From Oscillospiraceae bacterium (GTDB lineage Bacteria > Bacillota > Clostridia > Oscillospirales > SIG627), in NCBI GenBank assembly GCA_015064635.1, contig SVRV01000003.1:62001-126000 (forward strand): a stretch of DNA of 64,000 bases, read 5' to 3'. The notes below the pieces were generated by a model that saw only the letters and a list, made by a program, of their open reading frames with translations, was not told the origin of the DNA and did no database searches. The position numbers and the translations under genes were made by a program. Shown piece after piece: positions 10,301 to 19,017 of this stretch. Each line of letters opens with the position of its first letter. Position 1 is the first letter of the stretch.

Positions 10301-11170
10301 TATGATTATGGCACAGAGACAAATCGTTATGCATATCCCAAGTCTCTTTATGTGAAGTACGATTCGGGTATAAAGAAGGAATCGGCGTTGGGCGGAATAC
10401 ATATCTACATTCCCACGGCTGAAGGATATATAGACCACACATATGTTCATACCGTGAGCACAAAGCAGAATGCCGATATATGGCGTCTTTCGGTGGTTTA
10501 TCTCTGCGACGATGACCTGAACTCACTCTATCCCATAACCGTAGAAAATGCCGAATGGGATATGGCACTTAAAATGAATGACCGTCCCGATTTCGTAGGC
10601 GGTTATGCACATGGCGACGAGTTTATGACCGATGTGAAATTTACCCTTGACGGAAACGTGGTTGACGTGACAACTCTCACTTCACCCACCGAGTTTACAA
10701 AGCTTGAAATACTTGAGAATTCTATCGGTTATGACCCCATAGACGGTATTACTCCCGCGTTAAAGCATAAGAAAAACTATATAATCACACATGCGGGTGT
10801 GAGACTTGAGCACAGAGTTGAGTGGCTTGGAGACTACAGTCTTGGCTATTCATATCTTGCAATGCTTCCTCCACCCAAAACTTACACAGATATGTACTAC
10901 ACCAATACAACCGCTCCCACAGCAATTATTCAGGGCGGTTCAAACAAGGTTGACGGTGCCACATCTGTCACAGTTTACGGAAGTGAAAGCGGTCTTTACT
11001 ATACCATGACGGTAAATTACTATAACACCTTCAATGAGCCCCATATGTTCATTACCGATAATGCAGGCGGCTCATATAACAAAACTTACTTCGCCTACGT
11101 CAAGAACGGCTCTGTCAAGAATGGCGACGTTTGGGAAACATTCACTCATTACAAAATAGAGAAAAAATAA
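7382..11170 (+). CDS. large secreted modular protein of unknown function (1262 aa)
   Basis: TTG start with GGAGGG RBS; signal-peptide-like N-terminus; modules shared with 13255..18969. Confidence 0.8.
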   Translation: MFTKKVFHLFITAAFLITLFTLTTFAYSYDIYGCVTGLEEGKEYTVAKYDITAEEWSSETELTAETVLPHGIWRITEENGGSEELFIGNENSGHINYWNADGSNPGNFLGSAVEGIVSGKWTVNTTGAYTRLVHSSMQSSTIPTVCIYFEKSLFLNTVDGSYAYGTPKTGSDNLLQESKISYGFTSDAVVPARLANSITFLGVLIRTSSLAYSEGYSLKDAVGEFTFIVKVPDSEGYEYYTVETNVDEYKALTVTVPEGMKNSEGYLVGFTWAPYAKCPDGIYSGSKSAEQRCYAHLGIGKSDLYVDFTPVEPAIPDNYSPKGLEYENGVISGLDEKISYEYAQFDINGISDWISVSGKTEIKTDLCGLIAVRFDDERSTPAFLYAPGRNRTNIIHTTPTLNYEGTATIDVVDVVNAGKFADARGRVAFNEGKWTGIALSNSLALRYNYDRFTLGTTGIIPVTIADSLKNATDSAEIEKARADAAKASADIYFSYAYAPDEIIPMSDFIGFDFRVSYRQGGFNVNGSVQTKLVFKVIDKNGKLVDREVYKDAAYTFAGTNHKITLSDFAKTDGYIVGIVIYPYVLTEGSYFEYKNSYYGDYCVYLSEEAYKVDVIMPSDKPILSITEKDAVITIENYNKNVTYAYSDNGGKDWVTFEACSFVPMKASAEYIVKALGNDKYLESDVSEVVMSPALTVTGVSLVLDGTLGIKVYMDIDRATLEDVDFMTKRINKDFEEYAERYVTEESANFTNGCDWLSPITLDDETGLYYTIISLPAKDTDNMSFLCDIGGYIDGERVTISTINGNELSLPLYVENAKTLALAGDIEFIKAQNLINSLETYVDYADNYFSGGDMPEYTISDTISAESPSRTGNLDGATFYGTSLILEDSITLRHYFKLTDRDAFFDKYAPHGEKNGFVFYDIKDIPAQDITKTQKLTISDANGTSAEISYSIANYIKDAKDKEDTRLTSLMNSMYDYGTETNRYAYPKSLYVKYDSGIKKESALGGIHIYIPTAEGYIDHTYVHTVSTKQNADIWRLSVVYLCDDDLNSLYPITVENAEWDMALKMNDRPDFVGGYAHGDEFMTDVKFTLDGNVVDVTTLTSPTEFTKLEILENSIGYDPIDGITPALKHKKNYIITHAGVRLEHRVEWLGDYSLGYSYLAMLPPPKTYTDMYYTNTTAPTAIIQGGSNKVDGATSVTVYGSESGLYYTMTVNYYNTFNEPHMFITDNAGGSYNKTYFAYVKNGSVKNGDVWETFTHYKIEKK

Positions 11171-11179
11171 TTCCTCTTT

Positions 11180-11220
11180 ACAAGGGGTTGCAGCAACGTT
11201 TCGCTGCAACCCCTTGTGCT
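11180..11220 (+). terminator. intrinsic terminator
   Basis: CAAGGGGTTGCAGC-AACGTTTC-GCTGCAACCCCTTG hairpin then GCTTTTT. Confidence 0.85.
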
Positions 11221-11267
11221 TTTTGATGTGTGATGAATTTTGTTTCGGTTAAAAATCAAAAAAGCTC

Positions 11268-11298
11268 TTGACATTGCCCCAGGGGAATGGTTTAAAAT
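11268..11298 (+). promoter_or_regulatory. putative MerR-type promoter (19-bp spacer, internal dyad)
   Basis: TTGACA (11268-11273), 19-nt spacer containing CCCC-A-GGGG dyad, TAAAAT (11293-11298), just upstream of the MerR-fusion gene. Confidence 0.65.
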
Positions 11299-11317
11299 AA
11301 ATACAAGGGGTGATAGC

Positions 11318-13045
11318 GTGAAAATAAATGACGTTGAGAAAATAACCGGTCTTACACAAAAAGCCATACGCTTGTATGAAAACAAAGGGCTTATAGTTGT
11401 TTTGAGAGACGTTAACGGATACAGAAATTATTCCGAAGAAAATATACTTACTTTGAAGGAAATAAAACTTCTCAGAAGTGTCGGAGTCCCGATTGCCGAT
11501 ATCAAGCTATATTTATGTGAAGTTATGAGTCTGGAGGAAGTAATAGCCAGGCTTAAATCTGAAATTTTAAAAGAAAGCGGAAAGAATTCGGAAAACTATC
11601 GAATTTGTGAAAAAATATCCGATAAAAACAATTTTGAAGAGTTGAAAGATGCGAAATTATTTTCGGAAAATGAAGAAATAACGTCTAAAGAGTATGGTGA
11701 TATTGCAGTAGGAATAGATATAGGTACTACCACTATCAGTGCAGTTGTGTATGATATTGACAACAAAGAGCATCTTGAAGCATATACGGTTCCGCATAAT
11801 GCAAATGTTCACAGCGATGCTTATTCCGAGCAGAAAACCGCAACTGTTTTGGATAAAGCAGAAAAGCTTTTATACCATATTTTGAATTGCTACACAAGTG
11901 TTGTCAGTATAGGGATTACGGGACAGATGCATGGAATTGTTTATGTAGATTCAGAGGGGAATCCTGTTTCCGATCTGATAAATTGGCAGGATGGACGTGC
12001 GGACATAGTACTTGACAACGGTATGACAACTTGTGAATATATTACTCATATCACAGGTGAAAGAATATCGTCGGGCTACGGTATTGCAACCCATTGTTAC
12101 AATATAAACAATAATCTTGTTCCCCTGAATGCAACCGGATTTTGCAGTATAATGGATATGTTTGCCATAAAGATATGCGGACTGAAAAAAGCAATAACGC
12201 ATACGTCTGTCGCGGCAAGCTTTGGAATGTTCGACGTGGAAAAAGGCGAGTTCAAGAAGGATAAACTATCACTTCTGGGAATCGGCGAGGAGTTCTTACC
12301 GTGTGTGACCGAAGAAAACCTTATTATAGGAGAATGTCGGGGAATAGCGGTTTCGGTGGCTATCGGAGATAATCAGGCAAGCTTTTTGGGGTCTGTACAA
12401 AAAAATTCGGAAGATGTACTTGTAAATATAGGAACAGGCTCTCAGATATCTGTTGCGGGTGATTTTTGTAAAGTGGGGGAGGAGCTTGAAGTAAGACCTT
12501 TTATAAACGGTAAGTATTTGATATGCGGCTCGGCTCTTTGCGGAGGCTTTGCATATTCTATGGTTGAGCAGTTTTTTAAGAGCTACGTTTCATATGTGGG
12601 GATTACGGATGAACCTCAGTATAAAGTTATAAACAGACTTGCTTTGGAAGCTTATGAGCGCGGTGAGAATAGTCTTGAAGTAGATGTTTCTTTTTTTGGA
12701 AAGAGAAGCGAGCCCGAAAAAAGGGGATATATCAGAAATATCGGAAGACAAAACTTTACTCCATCGGCTCTGATACTTGGCATTTTGCAAGGAATGTGCA
12801 ATGAACTGTACGAAATGTATGAGGAATTGGAAGAGAAGAAAAAGAATGTAATAGTTTCGGGCGGCGCGGCAAGAAAAAACAAAGTTCTTTGTAAACTTAT
12901 TGCAGAGCGCTTTGGCTCATCGGTGTTCTTGAATGCTTTTGAAGAGGAAGCGGCAACGGGAGCTGCATTATTTTCTTTGATTGCTATAGATAGAATAAAA
13001 TATGAGGACGGTTTTTCAAATTATATAAAGCAGATGTCTTTATGA
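11318..13045 (+). CDS. MerR-type HTH domain fused to FGGY carbohydrate kinase (sedoheptulokinase-like)
   Basis: GTG 11318 with AGGGGTGA RBS; N-term KINDVEKITGLTQKAIRLYENKGLI...YRNYSEENILTLKEIKLLRSVGVPIADI (MerR); C-term VGIDIGTTTISAVVYD, GITGQMHGIVYVD, INWQDGRAD, IGDNQASFLGS, NIGTGSQISV, VIVSGGAARKN (FGGY). Confidence 0.9.
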   Translation: MKINDVEKITGLTQKAIRLYENKGLIVVLRDVNGYRNYSEENILTLKEIKLLRSVGVPIADIKLYLCEVMSLEEVIARLKSEILKESGKNSENYRICEKISDKNNFEELKDAKLFSENEEITSKEYGDIAVGIDIGTTTISAVVYDIDNKEHLEAYTVPHNANVHSDAYSEQKTATVLDKAEKLLYHILNCYTSVVSIGITGQMHGIVYVDSEGNPVSDLINWQDGRADIVLDNGMTTCEYITHITGERISSGYGIATHCYNINNNLVPLNATGFCSIMDMFAIKICGLKKAITHTSVAASFGMFDVEKGEFKKDKLSLLGIGEEFLPCVTEENLIIGECRGIAVSVAIGDNQASFLGSVQKNSEDVLVNIGTGSQISVAGDFCKVGEELEVRPFINGKYLICGSALCGGFAYSMVEQFFKSYVSYVGITDEPQYKVINRLALEAYERGENSLEVDVSFFGKRSEPEKRGYIRNIGRQNFTPSALILGILQGMCNELYEMYEELEEKKKNVIVSGGAARKNKVLCKLIAERFGSSVFLNAFEEEAATGAALFSLIAIDRIKYEDGFSNYIKQMSL

Positions 13046-13067
13046 TTTGTGCCTTTGCTATATATGG

Positions 13068-13093
13068 TATAATTGCACAAACTTGATTGTGCA
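13068..13093 (+). promoter_or_regulatory. TATAAT followed by TTGTGCA-type dyad
   Basis: TATAAT 13068-13073 then TGCACAA-N6-TTGTGCA 13074-13093. Confidence 0.4.
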
Positions 13094-13119
13094 TAACTGT
13101 AAAACCGTGGCAATTGGTA

Positions 13120-13147
13120 TTGACTTTAGTTTTATTTATAATATAAT
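13120..13147 (+). promoter_or_regulatory. sigmaA-like promoter for the 1904-aa gene
   Basis: TTGACT (13120-13125), 16-nt spacer, TATAAT (13142-13147). Confidence 0.5.
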
Positions 13148-13254
13148 GATATTATGGGAAAAGTGCAGAAAAACTTCAACAGATAGTTTTCCTTGACTCT
13201 CATGACTTTTTTTAATAAAATAAAATTGTAAATAAATTAAACGGAGGATAAAAC

Positions 13255-16200
13255 ATGAAAAAGCTTTTTGCTATCACTTTGGCACTTCTCACGGCTCTTT
13301 TTTGCATTACTGCAATTGCAGATGAGCCGGCTCTTGATGATGACGAGCTTGAAATAGTTGTTCCCGAATCCGAGGAACGCTATGTTGCAAGTGTCACCAT
13401 CAATTCCACAGGTGACGGACTCAAGGTAGGAGAGTATCAGCTCCTGACCAATGAACTTGACCTCACAGGACTTTACTATGTAGCAAAGGATATGAACGGT
13501 ACCGATAAGGTGCTGGACTATGTTCCCGGTGAGTATTCTGACAGAGCCAATCTCGGAAGCATGGTGGAGATCACTCACACATCCGGAAACTACGAAATGT
13601 TCAAAATGAAAAACACTACCGATTGGATCCCCGGTACATGGACAGGCGAAGGACTTACTACAAGTATAAGAGACTACCGCTATGAGGTGTTTAAGTATCA
13701 CCTTATTCCTTACGGAAGAATTACTGCGGATTATGCCGAAAAGTTCTACCTTTATACAAATGACAAGACAGAAACTCTTGCTTTGTATGAAACTAATTTC
13801 GGTCAGGACAGTGATGTCTATAAAAAGATAGTAGAATATTATGGCACACTTGATGCAGACGGCATGGCTGCAGCTGTAGTTGATATAAAAAATTACGCAA
13901 AGTCACGTCTTGAGAGCAATATCGTTTATTATGCCTTTGATGAAAATGAGATCATCCCCGTAAATGAGATGAAAACTTACAAGTTTACCTCATATAAGCA
14001 GCAGGGCGCATTCAACTCTACCTCAAACATATATGCAAAGGCGATTTTCTACGTTGCCAACACCGACGGCACAGTTACAACTCACACATGGACAAGTGAG
14101 GCGTTTAAGTTTGGCGGCGGTGTAAAGCACACAATTGACGTTCAGGCAATCGAAGGACTTCCCGAGGAGGGCTGGATAATAGGTATCGAGCTTCGTCCCT
14201 TCGCAGTTGTCGAGGATGCTTCTCTCTTTACAGTCAAGACAAGTACAATGACATCAACAAATCAGGGACTTCGTTTCCTTGCAACACAGTTTATGCCCGC
14301 AATTTATCCCACAGAGTATGTTATCACAGAGCAGGCAGAAACTCCCGAGCTTGCTTATGACTATGTTGACGGTAAATTTGTTATTACAATCACTAACGCT
14401 TCGGCAGACACTACATACAAATACAAGAGCGAGACAAGCGGATGGTCAACTGTTGCGGCGGGGGAGAGCTCCTTTAACGTAACAACAACAGGCTACTGGT
14501 TTGTAAAAGCAGTCGGCGGCGAAAATGCAAACGACAGTGTTATCGCAAAGATAAAGATTGATAACGTTAAGCCACAGCCCACACTCAAGCTCGGCGAAGG
14601 ATATACTCTCACCGCACCCGAGGGTGATGTGTATGAAATTGCAAAGCTTGAATTCAACAAGGAGCCTTCCTATCAGGCACTTACTACTGCAACTCTTACA
14701 GCAGGCGTTTGGGCGGTAAGAAAAGCGGCAGATGGTATTCTCGACGCGTCTATTCCTCAGTATTTCTACGTTGAGGGTGCAAAGGCAGGTACTGCCGTAT
14801 TTGCAACCGCAACCGGCAGAGATTTTGTTAAAAACCGCTGGACAGGTGTATTGAGAAATCCCACGCTGTTTGACTTTTGGTATGTGTGGAAAAATGCCGC
14901 AAACAAAACAGCCTACGGAAATACAAATATTGAGATTTATCATCAGCTCACAAAGACGGAATTCACAAATAAAACATACTCTGCATACGGATATAAATAT
15001 CTTTTCAGTGACGACGAAATAGTACCTGTATCTGCACTTAACGATATCACCGTAAAGGGTATAAACAATAATTCATACTATTACAATGATGCAAACGGTA
15101 CAAAAACCAGAATTGAAAAAGGTAAGACTCTCGCCCGCGTTCATGTATTGGGTGCTGATGTGCCTTATTATGATGTTTTAACAGATGCAACCTTCCATAC
15201 ATCTCTTTCTATGGAGCTTTCACAGCTTTCTGACAAGAAGGGTTATGTTGTGGCAATTGAATATTACCCTATATATGAGCTTTACGATGCCGAGGGAAAT
15301 AAGGTGACAGACCCTTATATGGATAGTGATATTTCATATGCTATCAGGTTTGCTCCCTTGAAAATTGTTGATGAATCCGTAGTGCTCAATACTACAGGCT
15401 ACGGTCATGCAGGTGTTGATGCAAACGGAAATCACAAATTCGAGCTTATTCTTGCAACTAAGGCAGAAACTCCTACTCTCGCAGTTGAAAGCAAAAACGG
15501 CAAGTATATAATCAAGGTTACCAATGCGATTGAAGGCGCTATATATCAGTACAAGAGTGCAGCTTCCGGCTGGATAACACTTGATAAGGGAGAAACCTCC
15601 TTTGAAGTAGATGACGCAGGCACATATTCGGTTAAGAGCACCGCAACAGGCAAATATCTTGGAAGTGATGTTGCTACAATCGTATTTGAAGGCGTAAAGG
15701 AAACTCCCAACCTTATTCCCGACGAAAACGGCGTAATTACTGCACCTGAGGGAGAAACCTATCAGTATGCTAAGCTTGGCTACGGTGTAACACCCGAATA
15801 TACCACATTCACAACCACGACTCTCACTCCCGGTCTTTGGGCGGTAAAGGTGCTTGGTAACGGAACTACTGTTTTTGACTCAGACGCTCAGATAATATAT
15901 GTAATGGGTGATGGAACAGGTACAGTGGGCTTTGGTGCAAATATAGGTACAACTACCGCTGTAGCGGGACTTTGGACAGGAACAAAGACGGGTGCACAGC
16001 TCTTTGACTGGGACTATTATTCCAATGCAGACAAAATATTTACAACCGATCACATTGAAATATACGCAAACTTTGCAAAGACAGCGCTTGAGGATAAAAC
16101 CTTCAGAGATTATGGTTACAAGTACATTCTCAAGGACAGCGAAATCGTTCCTCTCTCCGAGCTTATTGACCTTAGTGCAAAGATAAGAAACTCTACGACC

Positions 16201-18969
16201 ATTACAATGAACGGCGCCGCTGTAAATTATGCCAGAACAAGAGCAAGAGTTCATGTTGTAGGAGGAGACGTTGCGTACTACGACGTATACACAGACTGTA
16301 ACTTTACATCTGCTCCCGGATTCGTATTTGACCTTTCAAGCCTCAATGACAAGAAGGGATATGTAACAGCAATCGAGCTTTATCTCTTTGATGAATATCT
16401 GGCGGCAGACGGAACTGTACTTGCAGGACCGTTTACCACAAACACAGTAAACACATCATACGGTATCACATTTGCAAACCTTATTCTCCATGAGGAAATT
16501 GAGCTTGCAAGCAAGGCTATCAACAACTCCGGTCTCAGCGCAGACGGCAAGTGCCGCTACTCAATCAGAATCGCAAATGATCAGAGAAGCCCCAAGTTTG
16601 AAGCTCTTGAGACAAATCCCAACGGAATCCGCATTACAAACTACATTCAAGGCGAAAAATATGCTTATGCCACATCAACAAACGGTCCATGGACAGAGTT
16701 TGATGGTGACACTGTAGAATTTACTGCCTTTGGTGAATACTACATCAAGCTTGTAGCAAACGATGACCACGAGGATATAATTAACCTCGTTCCCTTTAAG
16801 ACATCGGGAATCATGGTTGAAGGCACAAGCCTTGTGCTTGACGGCGCTATCGGTGTCAAGGTATACTTCGGTGCTGATGCCGATTACACAGCTTCATACA
16901 AGGTAATGAATAAGACAACAAACGAGGTTATCCTTTCAAACGACGATGTTGAAGTGGAAACTGTTGACGGAAAGCTTACCTTTACCATACCTGTATACCC
17001 CAAGGATGCAAGCGTTGCAAAGGTGATTGCAACGGTTAAGAATGATGAGGACGGAAAAGAAGTAACAATTGAGACAAGCATTCCCGAATACATAGAAACA
17101 CTCAAGGATATGGCAGAGGATGGAGACCGTGAGTGCATTGATGCACTTGGCGTTGTTGAAGCAATTGAAGGCTATGCCCTTTATGCAAAGAACTACTTCA
17201 ACAAGGCAAACGAGGATGCACTTCCCGATGTAACCGCAAATGTTGAAGGTGTTGACAGTGCAAATATCATTGACAATCTCGCAGGTGCAAAGTATCACGG
17301 TACATCTCTTATCCTTGATGAGGATACAACTCTCCGTCATTACTTCGATGTGACCGATTCCGTAGCATTCGCAACCTATACGGCTTATGTAAACGAAGAA
17401 GTTGTATATCCCACAATACTCACAGATAACAACGGTACGACCTTCGCATACTACGAAATCAAGGATATTCCCGCACACAAGCTTGGTAACAAGTATACCC
17501 TTGAAATCTACGGCGCAGAAAATACAATTGCGGCGAAGGTTACATACAGTGTAACAAATTACATTACAAAGCAGATAAACAGCGAGGACACAAGACTTGC
17601 AAATCTTATGAAGACTCTTTACAATTACTACGAAGCCTCCGATGAATATGCTCCCATAGCTCAGAATAAGGGACAGAGAGCAGAGATTTGGGCGGCAATG
17701 ACACTTGCCAAGGAAACCACTCCCGCATGGAAGGAGGTTCCCGCCTACGCTCCCACAAAGGATGGCTACACACATATCAAGGCAATCACCTATGATGGCT
17801 TTGAATATAAGGGCGGCAAGACCAAGATATTCGCATACGTTGGCTTCCCCGAGGGCGCAACAGCCGATTCTCCTGTTCCCGCAATCGTGCTTGTACACGG
17901 TGGCGGCGGACATCCCTATGCACATTGGGTAAAGCTTTGGAATGACAGAGGCTATGCGGCAATCGCCATGGAAACAACAGGCTACTTCCCTGCATCAGGT
18001 ACTGTTACTTACACCGAGAGCGAAAACTCCAATTTCGTTTATGGCATTTCAGGTGACTTTGTTGAGGAAGGATATGTAAGCGCACCTTCAAGAAGCTATC
18101 CCACATCTTACACTCCCGTAGCTGACCAGTGGGCATACCACGGACTCAGCCAGGTTATCCTTGCCTCCAACATTCTCAGAGCAGATGAAAGAGTTGACTC
18201 GGACAATATCGGTATTACAGGCGTTTCGTGGGGCGGTACAATGACCTCACAAGTAATCGGCTATGATAACCGCTTCTCATTTGCTATTCCCGTATACGGA
18301 ACCGCTTACCTCGGCAACGAAATGCATACCTTCTCGAATTTCAATAACGCTTATGTAAATTCACTTTGGGCGGCAGAAAGAAATCTCGATAATGCCAAGA
18401 TGCCGATCTTCTGGTATGCGTATAACGATGACAACAACTTCTGCGTTCCCGCGTACTATATGTCTTATCAGCACACAGCACCCTTTAATGACAAGACATC
18501 ACTTCTCATGCTTGGTAACTGGTCGCACTCACACGGCTCGGTATTCAATAAGAAGCACAGCTTCTGGTTTGCAGATTGGGTAACCTATGGTAAGAACGGT
18601 CTTGTAACCTTTGCAGATCAGCCCAAGGGCAAGGTAGTAAATTGCAATATTAATATCCCCGATGACCTTGAAGGCGATATCACCGCAAAGGTACACTATA
18701 TCACAGAGCCTATGACCTATAGCACCTTCGATAAGCACGGCTGGGGCTCGTATAAGTTCCTTACTCCTTATTGGCAGACAAATACCACATGTCTCACAGT
18801 TGACAAGGAAACAGGCAGAGTAAGCGGTACGATACCCGCAGATGCTGCAGGCTTCTACATCAATCTTGTTTACACAATTGAGGGAACAAGCTGTGAAACA
18901 AGCTCTATCTACATCCCCGTAGATAATGAATCAACCCCTGAAAACGAAGCAGATTGGACCTGGAAATAA
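13255..18969 (+). CDS. giant secreted modular protein (1904 aa) with C-terminal alpha/beta-hydrolase (acetyl-xylan-esterase/dienelactone-hydrolase-like)
   Basis: Signal peptide MKKLFAITLALLTALFCITAIA; repeated modules; C-term VLVHGGGGHPYAHW, GVSWGGT nucleophile elbow, YNDDNNF, WSHSHGS candidate triad. Confidence 0.85.
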   Translation: MKKLFAITLALLTALFCITAIADEPALDDDELEIVVPESEERYVASVTINSTGDGLKVGEYQLLTNELDLTGLYYVAKDMNGTDKVLDYVPGEYSDRANLGSMVEITHTSGNYEMFKMKNTTDWIPGTWTGEGLTTSIRDYRYEVFKYHLIPYGRITADYAEKFYLYTNDKTETLALYETNFGQDSDVYKKIVEYYGTLDADGMAAAVVDIKNYAKSRLESNIVYYAFDENEIIPVNEMKTYKFTSYKQQGAFNSTSNIYAKAIFYVANTDGTVTTHTWTSEAFKFGGGVKHTIDVQAIEGLPEEGWIIGIELRPFAVVEDASLFTVKTSTMTSTNQGLRFLATQFMPAIYPTEYVITEQAETPELAYDYVDGKFVITITNASADTTYKYKSETSGWSTVAAGESSFNVTTTGYWFVKAVGGENANDSVIAKIKIDNVKPQPTLKLGEGYTLTAPEGDVYEIAKLEFNKEPSYQALTTATLTAGVWAVRKAADGILDASIPQYFYVEGAKAGTAVFATATGRDFVKNRWTGVLRNPTLFDFWYVWKNAANKTAYGNTNIEIYHQLTKTEFTNKTYSAYGYKYLFSDDEIVPVSALNDITVKGINNNSYYYNDANGTKTRIEKGKTLARVHVLGADVPYYDVLTDATFHTSLSMELSQLSDKKGYVVAIEYYPIYELYDAEGNKVTDPYMDSDISYAIRFAPLKIVDESVVLNTTGYGHAGVDANGNHKFELILATKAETPTLAVESKNGKYIIKVTNAIEGAIYQYKSAASGWITLDKGETSFEVDDAGTYSVKSTATGKYLGSDVATIVFEGVKETPNLIPDENGVITAPEGETYQYAKLGYGVTPEYTTFTTTTLTPGLWAVKVLGNGTTVFDSDAQIIYVMGDGTGTVGFGANIGTTTAVAGLWTGTKTGAQLFDWDYYSNADKIFTTDHIEIYANFAKTALEDKTFRDYGYKYILKDSEIVPLSELIDLSAKIRNSTTITMNGAAVNYARTRARVHVVGGDVAYYDVYTDCNFTSAPGFVFDLSSLNDKKGYVTAIELYLFDEYLAADGTVLAGPFTTNTVNTSYGITFANLILHEEIELASKAINNSGLSADGKCRYSIRIANDQRSPKFEALETNPNGIRITNYIQGEKYAYATSTNGPWTEFDGDTVEFTAFGEYYIKLVANDDHEDIINLVPFKTSGIMVEGTSLVLDGAIGVKVYFGADADYTASYKVMNKTTNEVILSNDDVEVETVDGKLTFTIPVYPKDASVAKVIATVKNDEDGKEVTIETSIPEYIETLKDMAEDGDRECIDALGVVEAIEGYALYAKNYFNKANEDALPDVTANVEGVDSANIIDNLAGAKYHGTSLILDEDTTLRHYFDVTDSVAFATYTAYVNEEVVYPTILTDNNGTTFAYYEIKDIPAHKLGNKYTLEIYGAENTIAAKVTYSVTNYITKQINSEDTRLANLMKTLYNYYEASDEYAPIAQNKGQRAEIWAAMTLAKETTPAWKEVPAYAPTKDGYTHIKAITYDGFEYKGGKTKIFAYVGFPEGATADSPVPAIVLVHGGGGHPYAHWVKLWNDRGYAAIAMETTGYFPASGTVTYTESENSNFVYGISGDFVEEGYVSAPSRSYPTSYTPVADQWAYHGLSQVILASNILRADERVDSDNIGITGVSWGGTMTSQVIGYDNRFSFAIPVYGTAYLGNEMHTFSNFNNAYVNSLWAAERNLDNAKMPIFWYAYNDDNNFCVPAYYMSYQHTAPFNDKTSLLMLGNWSHSHGSVFNKKHSFWFADWVTYGKNGLVTFADQPKGKVVNCNINIPDDLEGDITAKVHYITEPMTYSTFDKHGWGSYKFLTPYWQTNTTCLTVDKETGRVSGTIPADAAGFYINLVYTIEGTSCETSSIYIPVDNESTPENEADWTWK

Positions 18970-18973
18970 TAAT

Positions 18974-19016
18974 GAAAAAGCCTTGGATGCATTAAACGCA
19001 TCCAAGGCTTTTCGCT
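18974..19016. terminator. bidirectional intrinsic terminator
   Basis: AAAAGCCTTGGATGC-ATTAAAC-GCATCCAAGGCTTTT between convergent genes. Confidence 0.85.
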
Positions 19017-19017
19017 T

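Noticed and set aside
14446-14943. 165-aa cysteine-rich minus-strand ORF
   Set aside because: Antisense shadow of the giant CDS.
16936-17925. 329-aa minus-strand ORF, cysteine-rich
   Set aside because: Fully antisense to the supported 1904-aa CDS; composition is a by-product of codon usage and there is no RBS or family signature.
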